This document shows positions 6,332-14,373 of a stretch of DNA of 29,694 nucleotides, one piece after another; positions within the stretch are counted from its first letter, which is position 1; every line of letters starts with the position of its first letter. Origin of the DNA: Lachnospiraceae bacterium UBA7225 (GTDB lineage: Bacteria; Bacillota; Clostridia; Lachnospirales; Lachnospiraceae); contig DKTR01000056.1 of the NCBI GenBank assembly GCA_002473385.1, positions 664-30,357 of the forward strand, in the 5' to 3' direction. Position numbers and translations under genes: made by a program. The notes below the pieces were generated by a model that worked only from the letters and a program-made list of their open reading frames with translations, was not told the DNA's origin and searched no databases.

Positions 6332-8911
6332 TTATAATTGTTCCTTTGATGTCTTCAATACCGCACGGATAACATTTGCCGCATTGTACTGCAAATCTGC
6401 CAGTGTAATACGGCAGCCGTCTATTTCCCTGCCGCTTTTCACTGCTTCTATGATGTCGTCCACATTTTTCTGGCAGCCCGGCATCTGAATATCATTTCCG
6501 GCATAAATGCAGCCGGTCGATGCTGATATCGGGTATTTTGCCTTCCTGTCTCCGGTAAGCGACGGCTGTTCCTGTGAGGTGAACCAGTCCGTCATAACCA
6601 CGCCTTCAAATCCCCACTCATCCCGTGCAGCTGCCTGCAGTAAATCATAACTGTTTGCCGTGTGCGTTCCGTTTATCAGATTGTACGAGGTCATAATAGA
6701 GAGCGGCTGCGCCTCCTTTACTGCGATCTCAAAGCCCTTCAGATAAATTTCACGCAGTGCCCGCTCACTGATATGTGAATTTGTGAAATAGCGGTTGTCC
6801 TCCTGGCTGTTGGCTGCAAAGTGCTTGATCGTCGTACCCTTGCCTGCACAGCTCTGTACCCCTTTTGTAATTGCCGCGGCAGCTTTTCCGCTCACATACG
6901 GATCTTCCGAATAATACTCAAAATTTCTTCCGCAAAGCGGATTACGATGAATATTCAGCGCCGGAGCCAGCCAGAGATCAATGCCAAACTGCTTCATCTC
7001 TTTTCCAATCATCGCACCAGTCTGCTCCAGCATCGGCAGATTCCAGGACTGGGCCAGTGCCCAGCCAATAGGAATTGCCGTACAATACTGATAATAGGTA
7101 TCTGTCTGTGATTCCTTCAGATCCTTAGCAAACGGCACATAGCTGTCTCCCAGGACCTCTCCGCCCGGAAGCAGCTTTCCGTCCTTTGTCGTTTTAAAAA
7201 CCGGCTGCAGCCTGAGACCTGCCGGTCCGTCCGCCAGGATGATATTTTTTATGCCGCGCGTCTCCTGCAGAAGCGCACTCGTATCGCCCGCCGCGCCCGG
7301 CACCGTGTAAGAAGCATTTCCGACAATCGAACCGCCGTCCGCGCGCAGGGTTCCCACACACAGCTCTGCCAGCTCTTCCACAGTGAGCTGCGCTGTCAGC
7401 TCCTCCACCGTACAGGCTCCCCGCCTCACATCCGCAAGCGTAAGTATCTCTGTCTGCTCTGTGGAGTAAGGCTCGCGTGTGCCCTGGTACTGTGCTTTCC
7501 GCGTTTCAATCTCTGCAGCGCACAATGTAATGTGCGGTATCTGTGCTCCCGCACAGTCTGCCTGTGCAGCATTCCCGGCAATATTAGCATGAATTTCTTC
7601 CAATTGCTCTGTATCCGCAAACAGGTTCTTCAGCACTTCCGTCTTTACGCTCTCCTCCAATGTCAGAACTGCCGCTGTCTCTGTATCCGCAGAGCTGTTT
7701 CCCACGCGCAGAATGTAATCGCCCTTCTCCAGCACCCATGAAGCACACTTTTCGCAATAGGATGCCATATCGCGTACTGCAAAGGTGATTTCCAGTGTCT
7801 CGCCCTCTCCCGGTGCCAGCAGTCCTGACTTCGCAAAAGCAGCCAGCTCCTGGTGCGGTTTCTCCAGACTTCCCCGGGGAGCTGAGTAATATACCTGCAC
7901 AACCTCTTTTCCCGCATATCTGCTTCCAGTGTTTTCCACATGGACGGATAATTTTACCTGTCCATTTTCTACAGCTACATTTTCTGCGCGAAGCGCAAAT
8001 TCCGTATATGATTTTCCATATCCAAAGCAATACAGAGGCTTCACACCGAAGGTATCAAAATAACGGTAGCCGACATAAATGCCCTCCGTGTAATATTCAT
8101 CATCCACATCGCCGTCGTTATGGCTGAAGGCAGCCGCAGACGGATAATCTGCATAACGTTTCGCCCAGGTATCCGTCAGCTTTCCGGACGGTGTCACTTT
8201 GCCGGACAGCACGTCTCCCAGAACCAGCCCACCAATATTTCCAAGCTGCCCCATCAGAAGCACTGCACCGACTCCCGGAATTTCTTTTACTTCCGATAAA
8301 TCCATCACTCCGCCGATGTTCAGTACGAGCACCACTTTCTCATAAACACAGCCAAGAAATGCAAGCTGCTCCTTCTCCTCCGGATACAGCCGGTAATCGC
8401 CCTGCCGGTCATAACGGTCCGCCCCCTCCCCGGAATTTCGGGAAATTACGTAAACCGCTGTGTCTGTTTCCGACGCTTTCCAATCCTCCTCCATGATTTT
8501 CTCCGGTGCCGGCTCTGAAAACGGATCAGAAAAGCCTACCAGAAACTCCGAGCATCCCCGTCGCTCTGCCTCTTCACTCATCCACTGCAGATATGCATTT
8601 CTCTTTGCCGTCCGTTTCCGTTCATTGCGGTCAAGCCATTCTTTCGTTGTAATGATATAGCCTGCCTCCGCAAGACCCTGCTCAATCGTCACATTGCTCC
8701 TGGTATTCACATCACCGGAGCCGGTTCCGCCTTTGATCGTGTGACGCGCTCCCATTCCGTACAGCGCAAGCTTCCCGCCTGCTGCCAGCGGAAGTATCCC
8801 GTCATTTTCCAAAAGAACCACGCATTCGCCCGCCATGGCGCGCGACAGCTCCATATGCTCCAGTTCCTGTTTTGTTATTTCCGGCGATTTCGCCGCAAAA
8901 AATCTGTTCAT
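6332..8911 (-). CDS. GH3 beta-glucosidase with permuted domain order
   Basis: An 859-residue glycoside hydrolase family 3 enzyme in which the usual order is swapped. The C-terminal-type alpha/beta sandwich comes first (about 20-245, starting with SRAMAGECVVLLENDG), then a fibronectin-III-like domain (about 310-400). The (beta/alpha)8 barrel comes last (about 500-859). Barrel signatures are GRNFEYYSEDPYVSGK, KHFAANSQEDNR and VMTDW, with the Asp at about 775 as the expected nucleophile. This reversed layout is known from Ruminococcus albus and Butyrivibrio fibrisolvens beta-glucosidases. There is no signal peptide, so it acts in the cytoplasm, probably on imported beta-glucosides or short oligosaccharides. 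It overlaps the preceding small gene by 4 bases (ATGA) and is the last gene of that unit. The exact glycosidic specificity (gluco-, xylo- or other) is not readable. Confidence 0.9.
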   Translation of the reverse strand: MNRFFAAKSPEITKQELEHMELSRAMAGECVVLLENDGILPLAAGGKLALYGMGARHTIKGGTGSGDVNTRSNVTIEQGLAEAGYIITTKEWLDRNERKRTAKRNAYLQWMSEEAERRGCSEFLVGFSDPFSEPAPEKIMEEDWKASETDTAVYVISRNSGEGADRYDRQGDYRLYPEEKEQLAFLGCVYEKVVLVLNIGGVMDLSEVKEIPGVGAVLLMGQLGNIGGLVLGDVLSGKVTPSGKLTDTWAKRYADYPSAAAFSHNDGDVDDEYYTEGIYVGYRYFDTFGVKPLYCFGYGKSYTEFALRAENVAVENGQVKLSVHVENTGSRYAGKEVVQVYYSAPRGSLEKPHQELAAFAKSGLLAPGEGETLEITFAVRDMASYCEKCASWVLEKGDYILRVGNSSADTETAAVLTLEESVKTEVLKNLFADTEQLEEIHANIAGNAAQADCAGAQIPHITLCAAEIETRKAQYQGTREPYSTEQTEILTLADVRRGACTVEELTAQLTVEELAELCVGTLRADGGSIVGNASYTVPGAAGDTSALLQETRGIKNIILADGPAGLRLQPVFKTTKDGKLLPGGEVLGDSYVPFAKDLKESQTDTYYQYCTAIPIGWALAQSWNLPMLEQTGAMIGKEMKQFGIDLWLAPALNIHRNPLCGRNFEYYSEDPYVSGKAAAAITKGVQSCAGKGTTIKHFAANSQEDNRYFTNSHISERALREIYLKGFEIAVKEAQPLSIMTSYNLINGTHTANSYDLLQAAARDEWGFEGVVMTDWFTSQEQPSLTGDRKAKYPISASTGCIYAGNDIQMPGCQKNVDDIIEAVKSGREIDGCRITLADLQYNAANVIRAVLKTSKEQL

Positions 8912-9237
8912 AGTTTTGCGCTCCTTTCGTCTTCGCGGAGTTTTGCCCGCTCTGCCCGCTCCTCTTCCGTTAAATCTTTCTTTTTTGCCAGATATCCATA
9001 GCGGTCAAACCATTTCTGAATCCTGTCCGCATTTGCCAGATCTCCTTCGTTTCTCGCATACGCCTGCTGCGTCTTCAAGTAAATCATATATTTATGCAGG
9101 AACTGTCCTGGCTGCGAATAGATATCATAAGCATCACTCAGTCTGATATCCTCCACGCCGCGCGCACGGATAATCTGTGTTTTTCTATTCGCCGGAAAGA
9201 AAGCGGTTATCTTAATTTCTGTAATATAATGCTCCAT
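8908..9237 (-). CDS. Small protein of unknown function, coupled to GH3
   Basis: A 109-residue protein that I do not recognise. It starts MEHYITEIKITAFF. It has a central aromatic/helical stretch (QPGQFLHKYMIYLKTQQAYAR) and a very charged C-terminus (EEERAERAKLREDERSAKL), with no signal peptide or membrane segment. I chose the ATG at 9237 over the one at 9270. GGAAAGAG lies 7 bases upstream of 9237, whereas the 9270 ATG overlaps the -10 box of a good promoter and would fall at or before the start of the transcript. The stop overlaps the GH3 start by 4 bases, so the two are translationally coupled and likely work together. Its role could be a partner or regulator of the GH3 enzyme, but this is a guess. 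Confidence 0.7.
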   Translation of the reverse strand: MEHYITEIKITAFFPANRKTQIIRARGVEDIRLSDAYDIYSQPGQFLHKYMIYLKTQQAYARNEGDLANADRIQKWFDRYGYLAKKKDLTEEERAERAKLREDERSAKL

Positions 9238-9268
9238 TTTGCATCTCTTTCCGGAAAGGTATGATTTC

Positions 9269-9297
9269 ATTATATTTCACATTCCTGAGTAATTCAA
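9269..9297 (-). promoter_or_regulatory. Promoter of the small-protein/GH3 unit
   Basis: Minus strand: TTGAAT (9292-9297), 17-base spacer, TATAAT (9269-9274). It sits just past the permease terminator, making the downstream two genes a separate transcript. The expected start, near 9262, decides the start codon of the small protein. Confidence 0.65.
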
Positions 9298-9306
9298 TAC
9301 CCGGTC

Positions 9307-9339
9307 AAAAAAAGGGCAGAAGGCTCCGCGCCTCTGCCC
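9307..9339 (-). terminator. Intrinsic terminator after the CUT2 permease gene
   Basis: On the minus strand, GGGCAGAGGC-GCGGA-GCCTTCTGCCC is followed directly by seven T. It lies about 40 bases beyond the permease stop codon and closes the long operon on its left side. Confidence 0.92.
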
Positions 9340-9377
9340 TTCCTGCCCTTTTTCCAAATCATCGGACAACATATATG

Positions 9378-10364
9378 TTATGCGTTTGCTTCCTTCCGCT
9401 TGTTTGCCGCGATCGCCCTTCTCTTAATCTGGAAGGCATCAAACCACATCACAAGCAGCATGATCGCACCCTTTGCGATGTACTGATAATAAGTGTTCAG
9501 ACCTGCAAGCTGCATACCGTTTGCAAGCAGTCCCATAATGAGAACACCGGCAATACAGTTGGCAATCTTACCGTCGCCGCCCCGGACGGAAACGCCGCCC
9601 ACAAGAACACCTGTCAGAATCGTAATTTCCGTGCCTGCCGCAGTTCCTGCTGCCGCCGCGCCAACCCTGGAGGTCAGAATCAGTGCGCCAATACCGCAGA
9701 AAAAGCCTGCAATACAGCCGATAGCATATTTCATGCGCGTGACATTGATACCGGCAAGCCTTGCAGCCGACTCATTGCCACCGAGTGCAAACACGTAACG
9801 CCCAAAATATGTGCGGTCCATCACAAAACTCATCACAATACCGCCAATAGCCATAAGAATCGTTGCATACGTCAGACTGGGATGAAAGATTGTTCCCTGC
9901 CCGATAACCTTAAAGCTGTCTGGAAGACCAGAGATAGTCTTTGAGTTTGTGATAACATAGGCAACGCCCTGGTAAACTGTGCTCAGACCGATAGAAACGA
10001 AGATACGCGGGAGCTGCAGAAGCTGCTCCAGCAATGTGCCAAGCGCTCCAAAACCAACGCTCACAAGAATCGTAATAACCGCCGCCAGCACGAGCGGAAT
10101 CCCGGTCTGTGTCAGCATCAGCGCACAGAGAACGCCGCAGATACTCATCTGGTAGCCGACTGCCATATCGAGTCCGCCGGACATCATGATCAGTGCAATA
10201 CCGTAAGTGCAGATAATTATGTAAGCGTTCTGATTCAGAATATTTAACAGGTTCGTCAGCGTAAAGAAATTCTGACTTGTAAATGAAAAGACAATACAAA
10301 TAATCATCAGCAATACCCATGCCAGGTTTCTTCTGCAAAAATCTACTACTTTCGACATACTCAT
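9378..10364 (-). CDS. CUT2 sugar ABC transporter permease (RbsC-like), transporter 1
   Basis: A 328-residue integral membrane protein with about eight to ten hydrophobic segments. Typical RbsC-family blocks are visible: MMSGGLDMAVGYQMSICG in the first third, ALGGNESAARLAGI near 200, and GVSVRGGDGKIANCIAGVLIMG near 270. It would form the membrane channel, probably as a homodimer, for a monosaccharide or small glycoside. Its start overlaps the end of the ATPase gene by 4 bases, and a strong terminator follows. It is the last gene of the long operon that contains the two-component system. Substrate cannot be read from sequence. Confidence 0.93.
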   Translation of the reverse strand: MSMSKVVDFCRRNLAWVLLMIICIVFSFTSQNFFTLTNLLNILNQNAYIIICTYGIALIMMSGGLDMAVGYQMSICGVLCALMLTQTGIPLVLAAVITILVSVGFGALGTLLEQLLQLPRIFVSIGLSTVYQGVAYVITNSKTISGLPDSFKVIGQGTIFHPSLTYATILMAIGGIVMSFVMDRTYFGRYVFALGGNESAARLAGINVTRMKYAIGCIAGFFCGIGALILTSRVGAAAAGTAAGTEITILTGVLVGGVSVRGGDGKIANCIAGVLIMGLLANGMQLAGLNTYYQYIAKGAIMLLVMWFDAFQIKRRAIAANKRKEANA

Positions 10365-11851
10365 TCCTCCACCATACCAGAAGCCAGTTCCAGCACTCTG
10401 TCCTGGCTGAATTCTTCTTTTGAAAGTTCCCCGCTGATCTTTCCCTCGTGAAGCACCAGAATCCGGTCACTCATTCCAAGCAACTCCTCCATCTCCGATG
10501 AAATCATCAGAATCGAACGCCCTTCCTCTACCAGGCTGTTCATCAGTTTGTATATCTCCTGCTTTGCGCCCACATCAATCCCGCGGGTTGGTTCATCAAA
10601 AATCAGAATGTCATTATCCGCCGCCAGCACTTTTGCCACAACAACCTTCTGCTGATTGCCGCCCGACAGGTTCCGCACCTCCTGTTTCACAGTAGGCGTT
10701 TTAATGCCAAGCGTCTCCACATAATGACTGGTCAGGCGATCCGCCTCTTTAAAATTCACCACGCCCATATGACTGATGCGCTTCATACTCATGATCGGGA
10801 TATTCCACTCGATCGTATATTCCAGAAATACGCCTTCCTGCTTACGATCCTCCGGCACCAGGCCAATTCCTGCCTCTACGCCGTCCGCCGCGGAAGCCGC
10901 CTTCATCAGCTTTCCTCTCACGAATATCTCACCGCTCTCCGGCTTCACATCACCGCAGAGCATTTTCGCCAGCTCTGTCCGCCCAGCACCCACCAGACCG
11001 GCAAGTCCGAGGATTTCTCCCCTGTGCAGCTCCATGTTAATATGAAAATCCCCGTTTCCGGTCAGATCCCGCACCTTAAGTACCGGTTCACCAATCTGTA
11101 TCTTTCTCGCCGGGAACTTTTCCGTCAGTTCCCTGCCGATCATATATCGGATCAGATCCTTCTTTGTAATCTCTGAGACCTTCCGGGTAATTACATACTG
11201 CCCGTCACGGAATACCGTCACACGGTCACACAGCTCAAATAACTCCTCCAGACGGTGACTGATATAAATAACCGAAACGCCCTTCTCCTTCAGCCTGCGG
11301 ACAATGCGGAACATATTTCCCACCTCCGCCATTGGGATCGATGCGGACGGCTCATCCATAATCAATACCTTACAGTTTTTCACCACCGCCTTGGCAATTT
11401 CCACAATCTGCATCTGCGCCGTTGAGAGCATCTGCACCTGTGTATTTACATCAATTCTCACGCCAAGATCTTCCATGATTTCCCGGGCGCGCGCCTTCAT
11501 TTCCTTTATATCCGGCAGAAAACGGTTCCCGCCCACCTTATCACCCAGAAAAATATTTTCCGCAATGCTGAGAGACGGCACCAGATTCAGCTCCTGGTAA
11601 ACCACACCGATGCCCGCTTCCTTTGCGAGTGCCGGAGTGAGTTTTTCATAGGTCTTCCCGTCGATGGCGATAGTTCCGGAATCTGGTGTGATCGCACCGG
11701 AAATGATCTTGATCACAGTCGACTTTCCGGCACCATTTTCCCCGATCAGCGCCAGGATTTCGCCCTTTTCCACGTCAAAAGAAACATTGTCCAGCGCCAC
11801 TACCCCAGGATATGTTTTGGTCACGTTCTTTACTTCCAATACTTTTGCCAT
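10361..11851 (-). CDS. CUT2 sugar ABC transporter ATP-binding protein (RbsA-like), transporter 1
   Basis: A 496-residue protein with two ABC ATPase domains, the standard RbsA/MglA length. The first domain has Walker A GENGAGKST (about 36-44), signature-like LSTAQMQIVEIAKA and Walker B VLIMDEPSAS. The second has the usual degenerate Walker A (GLVGAGRTE, Lys missing), LSGGNQQKVVVAK and ILIFDEPTRGIDVGAK. It powers import through the downstream RbsC-like permease, at the inner face of the membrane. A terminator-shaped hairpin lies between this gene and the upstream binding-protein gene. It is the intact counterpart against which the degenerate ABC protein at 13048-14373 can be compared. Confidence 0.94.
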   Translation of the reverse strand: MAKVLEVKNVTKTYPGVVALDNVSFDVEKGEILALIGENGAGKSTVIKIISGAITPDSGTIAIDGKTYEKLTPALAKEAGIGVVYQELNLVPSLSIAENIFLGDKVGGNRFLPDIKEMKARAREIMEDLGVRIDVNTQVQMLSTAQMQIVEIAKAVVKNCKVLIMDEPSASIPMAEVGNMFRIVRRLKEKGVSVIYISHRLEELFELCDRVTVFRDGQYVITRKVSEITKKDLIRYMIGRELTEKFPARKIQIGEPVLKVRDLTGNGDFHINMELHRGEILGLAGLVGAGRTELAKMLCGDVKPESGEIFVRGKLMKAASAADGVEAGIGLVPEDRKQEGVFLEYTIEWNIPIMSMKRISHMGVVNFKEADRLTSHYVETLGIKTPTVKQEVRNLSGGNQQKVVVAKVLAADNDILIFDEPTRGIDVGAKQEIYKLMNSLVEEGRSILMISSEMEELLGMSDRILVLHEGKISGELSKEEFSQDRVLELASGMVEE

Positions 11852-11870
11852 AAAATACCTCTTCTGATTT

Positions 11871-11899
11871 AAAAAGGAGCCACCGAGGCGGCTCCTTTT
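11871..11899 (-). terminator. Hairpin between binding-protein and ATPase genes
   Basis: Minus strand: AAAAGGAGCC-GCCTCGGT-GGCTCCTTTTT, a perfect stem ending in five T. In such operons a partial terminator or mRNA-stabilising hairpin here gives more binding protein than ATPase and permease. Partial read-through is inferred from gene order. Confidence 0.75.
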
Positions 11900-11925
11900 G
11901 ATTTCCTGTCTCTGTGCTGCTCTGT

Positions 11926-12969
11926 CTATTCCGGGAAATACTCGCCGATTGTCTCCGGTGTAATCTCGATGCAGCGCTCTGCATAAACCTTGTCCACAAT
12001 TCTGTCTGTCCAGGAACCATCCATCAGCTTATAGCAGGTCATCGGTGTACCTTCGCCGAGCATTACTGTACCGCGGATAACGGACTCATCCGTTACAGAA
12101 GCCTTTACCTTATCTCTGATAAATTCTGCGGTATCAATCGTAAACACCGCGAATTCACTCTTTGTAATATTGGCATCCTTCATAACTGCTTCATTGGCGC
12201 CCTGCCCCTGATCGGTACCGTAGGTAAGAATTATCTTCAGATCCGGATTATTCATCAGCATCATTTCTGTGTAACTCTGAGCCGCTGCAGCACCCTCTGC
12301 CTGCGTTGTCTCGTGTTCCTCCACGATTGTTGCCTTTGACGTATAATTTACGATCTCTCTCAGACCGTTGCAACGGTCAACTGCATCCTCATTCTCCGAA
12401 TTCGTCAGCAGTCCTACCTTAATAGAACCGTCTTCCGCATCCGGGAAGGATGCCTCGATCCAGTCCGCCGCCAGCCGTGCTTCCACGCAGCCGGATTCAT
12501 TCTGGCTGATGTTAATGCAGACATCATAAGCATCCGCATTGTCCAGCACCGTACCAATTACGATAATATATGCACCGGATTCTCTTGCTTTCACGAGAGA
12601 ATCACTGATGGAAGAAGCATCTACCACGAAGCAGATGATATAATCCATCCCCATGGATACAAAATTCTCCACCGTCTGAATCTGCGTCTGTGCATTTCCG
12701 GCAGCATCTGCTACCGAATATTCCATACCGCGCTCTGTAAAGTAAGCTTCCATCTGATTCGACATATCCGTGAAAAACTCTGTGGACATCATCAGCGCAG
12801 AAAATCCTACCTTCTTGCCGGTCAGATCTTCGCCTGCAGCTTCCACCGCTTCCTCCGCTTCTGCAGCCGCGTCTGTCGCCGTCTCGGTGCTCTCCTCCGC
12901 TCCGGCAAAACATGCCATGCTGAAGGTCATCGTCAGCGCCATCAGCATTGCCAATACTTTTTTCATCAT
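11926..12969 (-). CDS. Sugar ABC transporter substrate-binding protein, transporter 1
   Basis: A 347-residue exported periplasmic-binding-protein-like (type 1) protein. Residues 1-24 form a signal sequence (MMKKVLAMLMALTMTFSMAC). The Cys is a poor lipobox match, so it could be a lipoprotein or be cut after AGA. An acidic Ala/Glu/Thr linker (about 25-45) follows. The ligand-binding fold starts at GKKVGFSALMMSTEFFTDM, the family's classic first strand and helix. Other landmarks are VENFVSMGMDYIICF and TYGTDQGQGANEAVMKD, both common to ribose/galactose-type binders. The start is fixed by AAAGGAGG 8 bases before the ATG. The gene follows the degenerate ABC protein and precedes its own ATPase and permease. 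It binds a sugar or sugar conjugate outside the cell; identity unknown. Confidence 0.9.
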   Translation of the reverse strand: MMKKVLAMLMALTMTFSMACFAGAEESTETATDAAAEAEEAVEAAGEDLTGKKVGFSALMMSTEFFTDMSNQMEAYFTERGMEYSVADAAGNAQTQIQTVENFVSMGMDYIICFVVDASSISDSLVKARESGAYIIVIGTVLDNADAYDVCINISQNESGCVEARLAADWIEASFPDAEDGSIKVGLLTNSENEDAVDRCNGLREIVNYTSKATIVEEHETTQAEGAAAAQSYTEMMLMNNPDLKIILTYGTDQGQGANEAVMKDANITKSEFAVFTIDTAEFIRDKVKASVTDESVIRGTVMLGEGTPMTCYKLMDGSWTDRIVDKVYAERCIEITPETIGEYFPE

Positions 12970-13017
12970 ATCCGTTTCCTCCTTTGGAATATTTTTGATA
13001 ATAATATTTTAATTTAA

Positions 13018-13042
13018 TTTTCCATCCCACGGAGGTGGAAAA
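13018..13042 (-). other. Weak stem-loop before the binding-protein gene
   Basis: The inverted repeat TTTTCCA / TGGAAAA encloses a partly paired CCTCCGTGGGA core in the 78-base gap between the degenerate ABC gene and the binding-protein gene. No T-run follows. It could be an operator or an mRNA processing hairpin; evidence is limited to symmetry. Confidence 0.3.
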
Positions 13043-13047
13043 AACCG

Positions 13048-14373
13048 TTATAAGGTGTTAATTTTGGCACTCTCCCCATTCTGCGTACGAAGGATCACCC
13101 GGCAGTCGCGCTGCATCGTTTCCCAGATTTTTGAAAAATACAGGATGCGGATTCCCTTTTTTACAAGACTGACCAGATATGCCCGCAGCTCCTGTGCTTC
13201 CTGTGCATTTAAGCCGCTGTACGGACTGTCCAGCAGAATCGCCTCCGGCTTTGCAAGCCCAAACCGCGCAACAGAAAGGATCTTCTTCTGCACTTTCGAT
13301 AGCTCCTCAATGTGATGTACCGAAGGATCCAGATGGATCTCATTATAGAAGCTCTCTGTCAGCCTTTTCTGCAGTCTTCTGGAAATCACTCCGCCATAGG
13401 CAGTTCTTCCCGGGATTGCGATTGTCAGATTTTCTCCAATGCTCAGATTTGCAAGCAGCATATCGCCGCTGCCGCCCGGTATCACCGCGGTGCTTCCAGT
13501 AAAGCCCGCTCCGGTTTCCGGAATATCGACCGCAATATACCGTTCCCAGATCTCAGGACTGCTCTCCCGCACACGGTGCAGATACGCCCAGATATTGTCC
13601 GACAACTCCCACTCATAGTCAAAAAGCCCGGTAAACAGCCGCTGCTCTTCCCCGCTTTTCTTCTGCCAGCAGCTCCTCGGTACCCCTTCCACAAAACGCT
13701 CCCGGACGGCATCCGTTATGCTTCCGCTTTCTTTTGCATCGCGTCCCTGATGAAGAAACTGCGTCCTGGTTGCCGATTCAGCAATCACCGTATAATTAGA
13801 AGATAGAATCAAAAACGTCATTCCGCGTCTGTTCATGCGCTGGATCATCTGTGCAAGTTCCTCTGCCATCCTTCCCTCGATACGCTCCGCCGTTAAATCT
13901 AAAAGCACCAGTCTGGCCCCGCCGAGCTGCGCCTTTAAAATGCCGAGCTTTTTCTGCTCCGCCTCTGTGAGCTGCCAGACCTTCATCGCCGGCTCCAGTT
14001 CCACATGCTCCTTCGCGAAATAGGCACGGATCTCCCGTCGTACCTTTTTTGCCCGATAAATATGCCAGATAGGCTTTACCGGCATCAGATTTTCGGCAAT
14101 ACTCATATTTTCCACAAATTCACGTTTAAAGGAAATTACATAAACGCCCCGCTCCGCCGCTTTCCTTGCATCGTAATGCTCCACTTCCCTCTCATCGAAC
14201 CAGATTTTGCCGCTGTCCATCTTCCGCTCCCCGGCAAGCACATCCCGCAGGCTCTCCAGGCTGTGTTCCTGGGTACTCTGAATATAAATCACATCGCCCT
14301 CATAGACCGTCAGGCAATAATCTGTCAGCCAGCCGTCTGCATATGCCCGTTCTATACGCATTAACTCTTTCAA
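13048..14373 (-). CDS. Degenerate double ABC ATPase (RbsA-like pseudo-ATPase), likely regulatory
   Basis: A 441-residue protein with the outline of RbsA but without its catalytic motifs. In the first half, conserved landmarks (TVYEGDVIYIQ, MSIAENLMPV) fix the alignment. The Walker A position reads STQEHSLES, the signature is LTEAEQKKLG (about 135-144), Walker B is LVLLDLTAE (no Glu), and the switch His is gone (LILSSN). In the second half the signature is LSKVQKKIL (about 358-366) and Walker B is AILLDSPYSGLN (Glu replaced by Ser). The frame is intact and the fold pattern kept, so it is not a decaying gene. It overlaps the histidine kinase gene by 4 bases and precedes the transporter genes. 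I infer a non-hydrolysing adaptor linking transporter state to the kinase. An ATP-independent role in transport is the alternative. Confidence 0.85.
   Translation of the reverse strand: MKELMRIERAYADGWLTDYCLTVYEGDVIYIQSTQEHSLESLRDVLAGERKMDSGKIWFDEREVEHYDARKAAERGVYVISFKREFVENMSIAENLMPVKPIWHIYRAKKVRREIRAYFAKEHVELEPAMKVWQLTEAEQKKLGILKAQLGGARLVLLDLTAERIEGRMAEELAQMIQRMNRRGMTFLILSSNYTVIAESATRTQFLHQGRDAKESGSITDAVRERFVEGVPRSCWQKKSGEEQRLFTGLFDYEWELSDNIWAYLHRVRESSPEIWERYIAVDIPETGAGFTGSTAVIPGGSGDMLLANLSIGENLTIAIPGRTAYGGVISRRLQKRLTESFYNEIHLDPSVHHIEELSKVQKKILSVARFGLAKPEAILLDSPYSGLNAQEAQELRAYLVSLVKKGIRILYFSKIWETMQRDCRVILRTQNGESAKINTL

Noticed and set aside
9261..9944. A 227-codon plus-strand open frame starting in the intergenic region
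   Set aside because: It runs through the terminator and antisense to the permease, with no protein family resemblance.
11871..11899. Treating this hairpin as a full operon end
   Set aside because: The ATPase and permease that follow clearly belong with the upstream binding protein and have no separate promoter that I can see, so partial termination fits better.
13048..14373. Treating the degenerate ABC gene as a pseudogene
   Set aside because: The frame is intact over 441 codons, coupled to neighbours by overlapping start and stop, and the fold landmarks are kept while only catalytic motifs changed.
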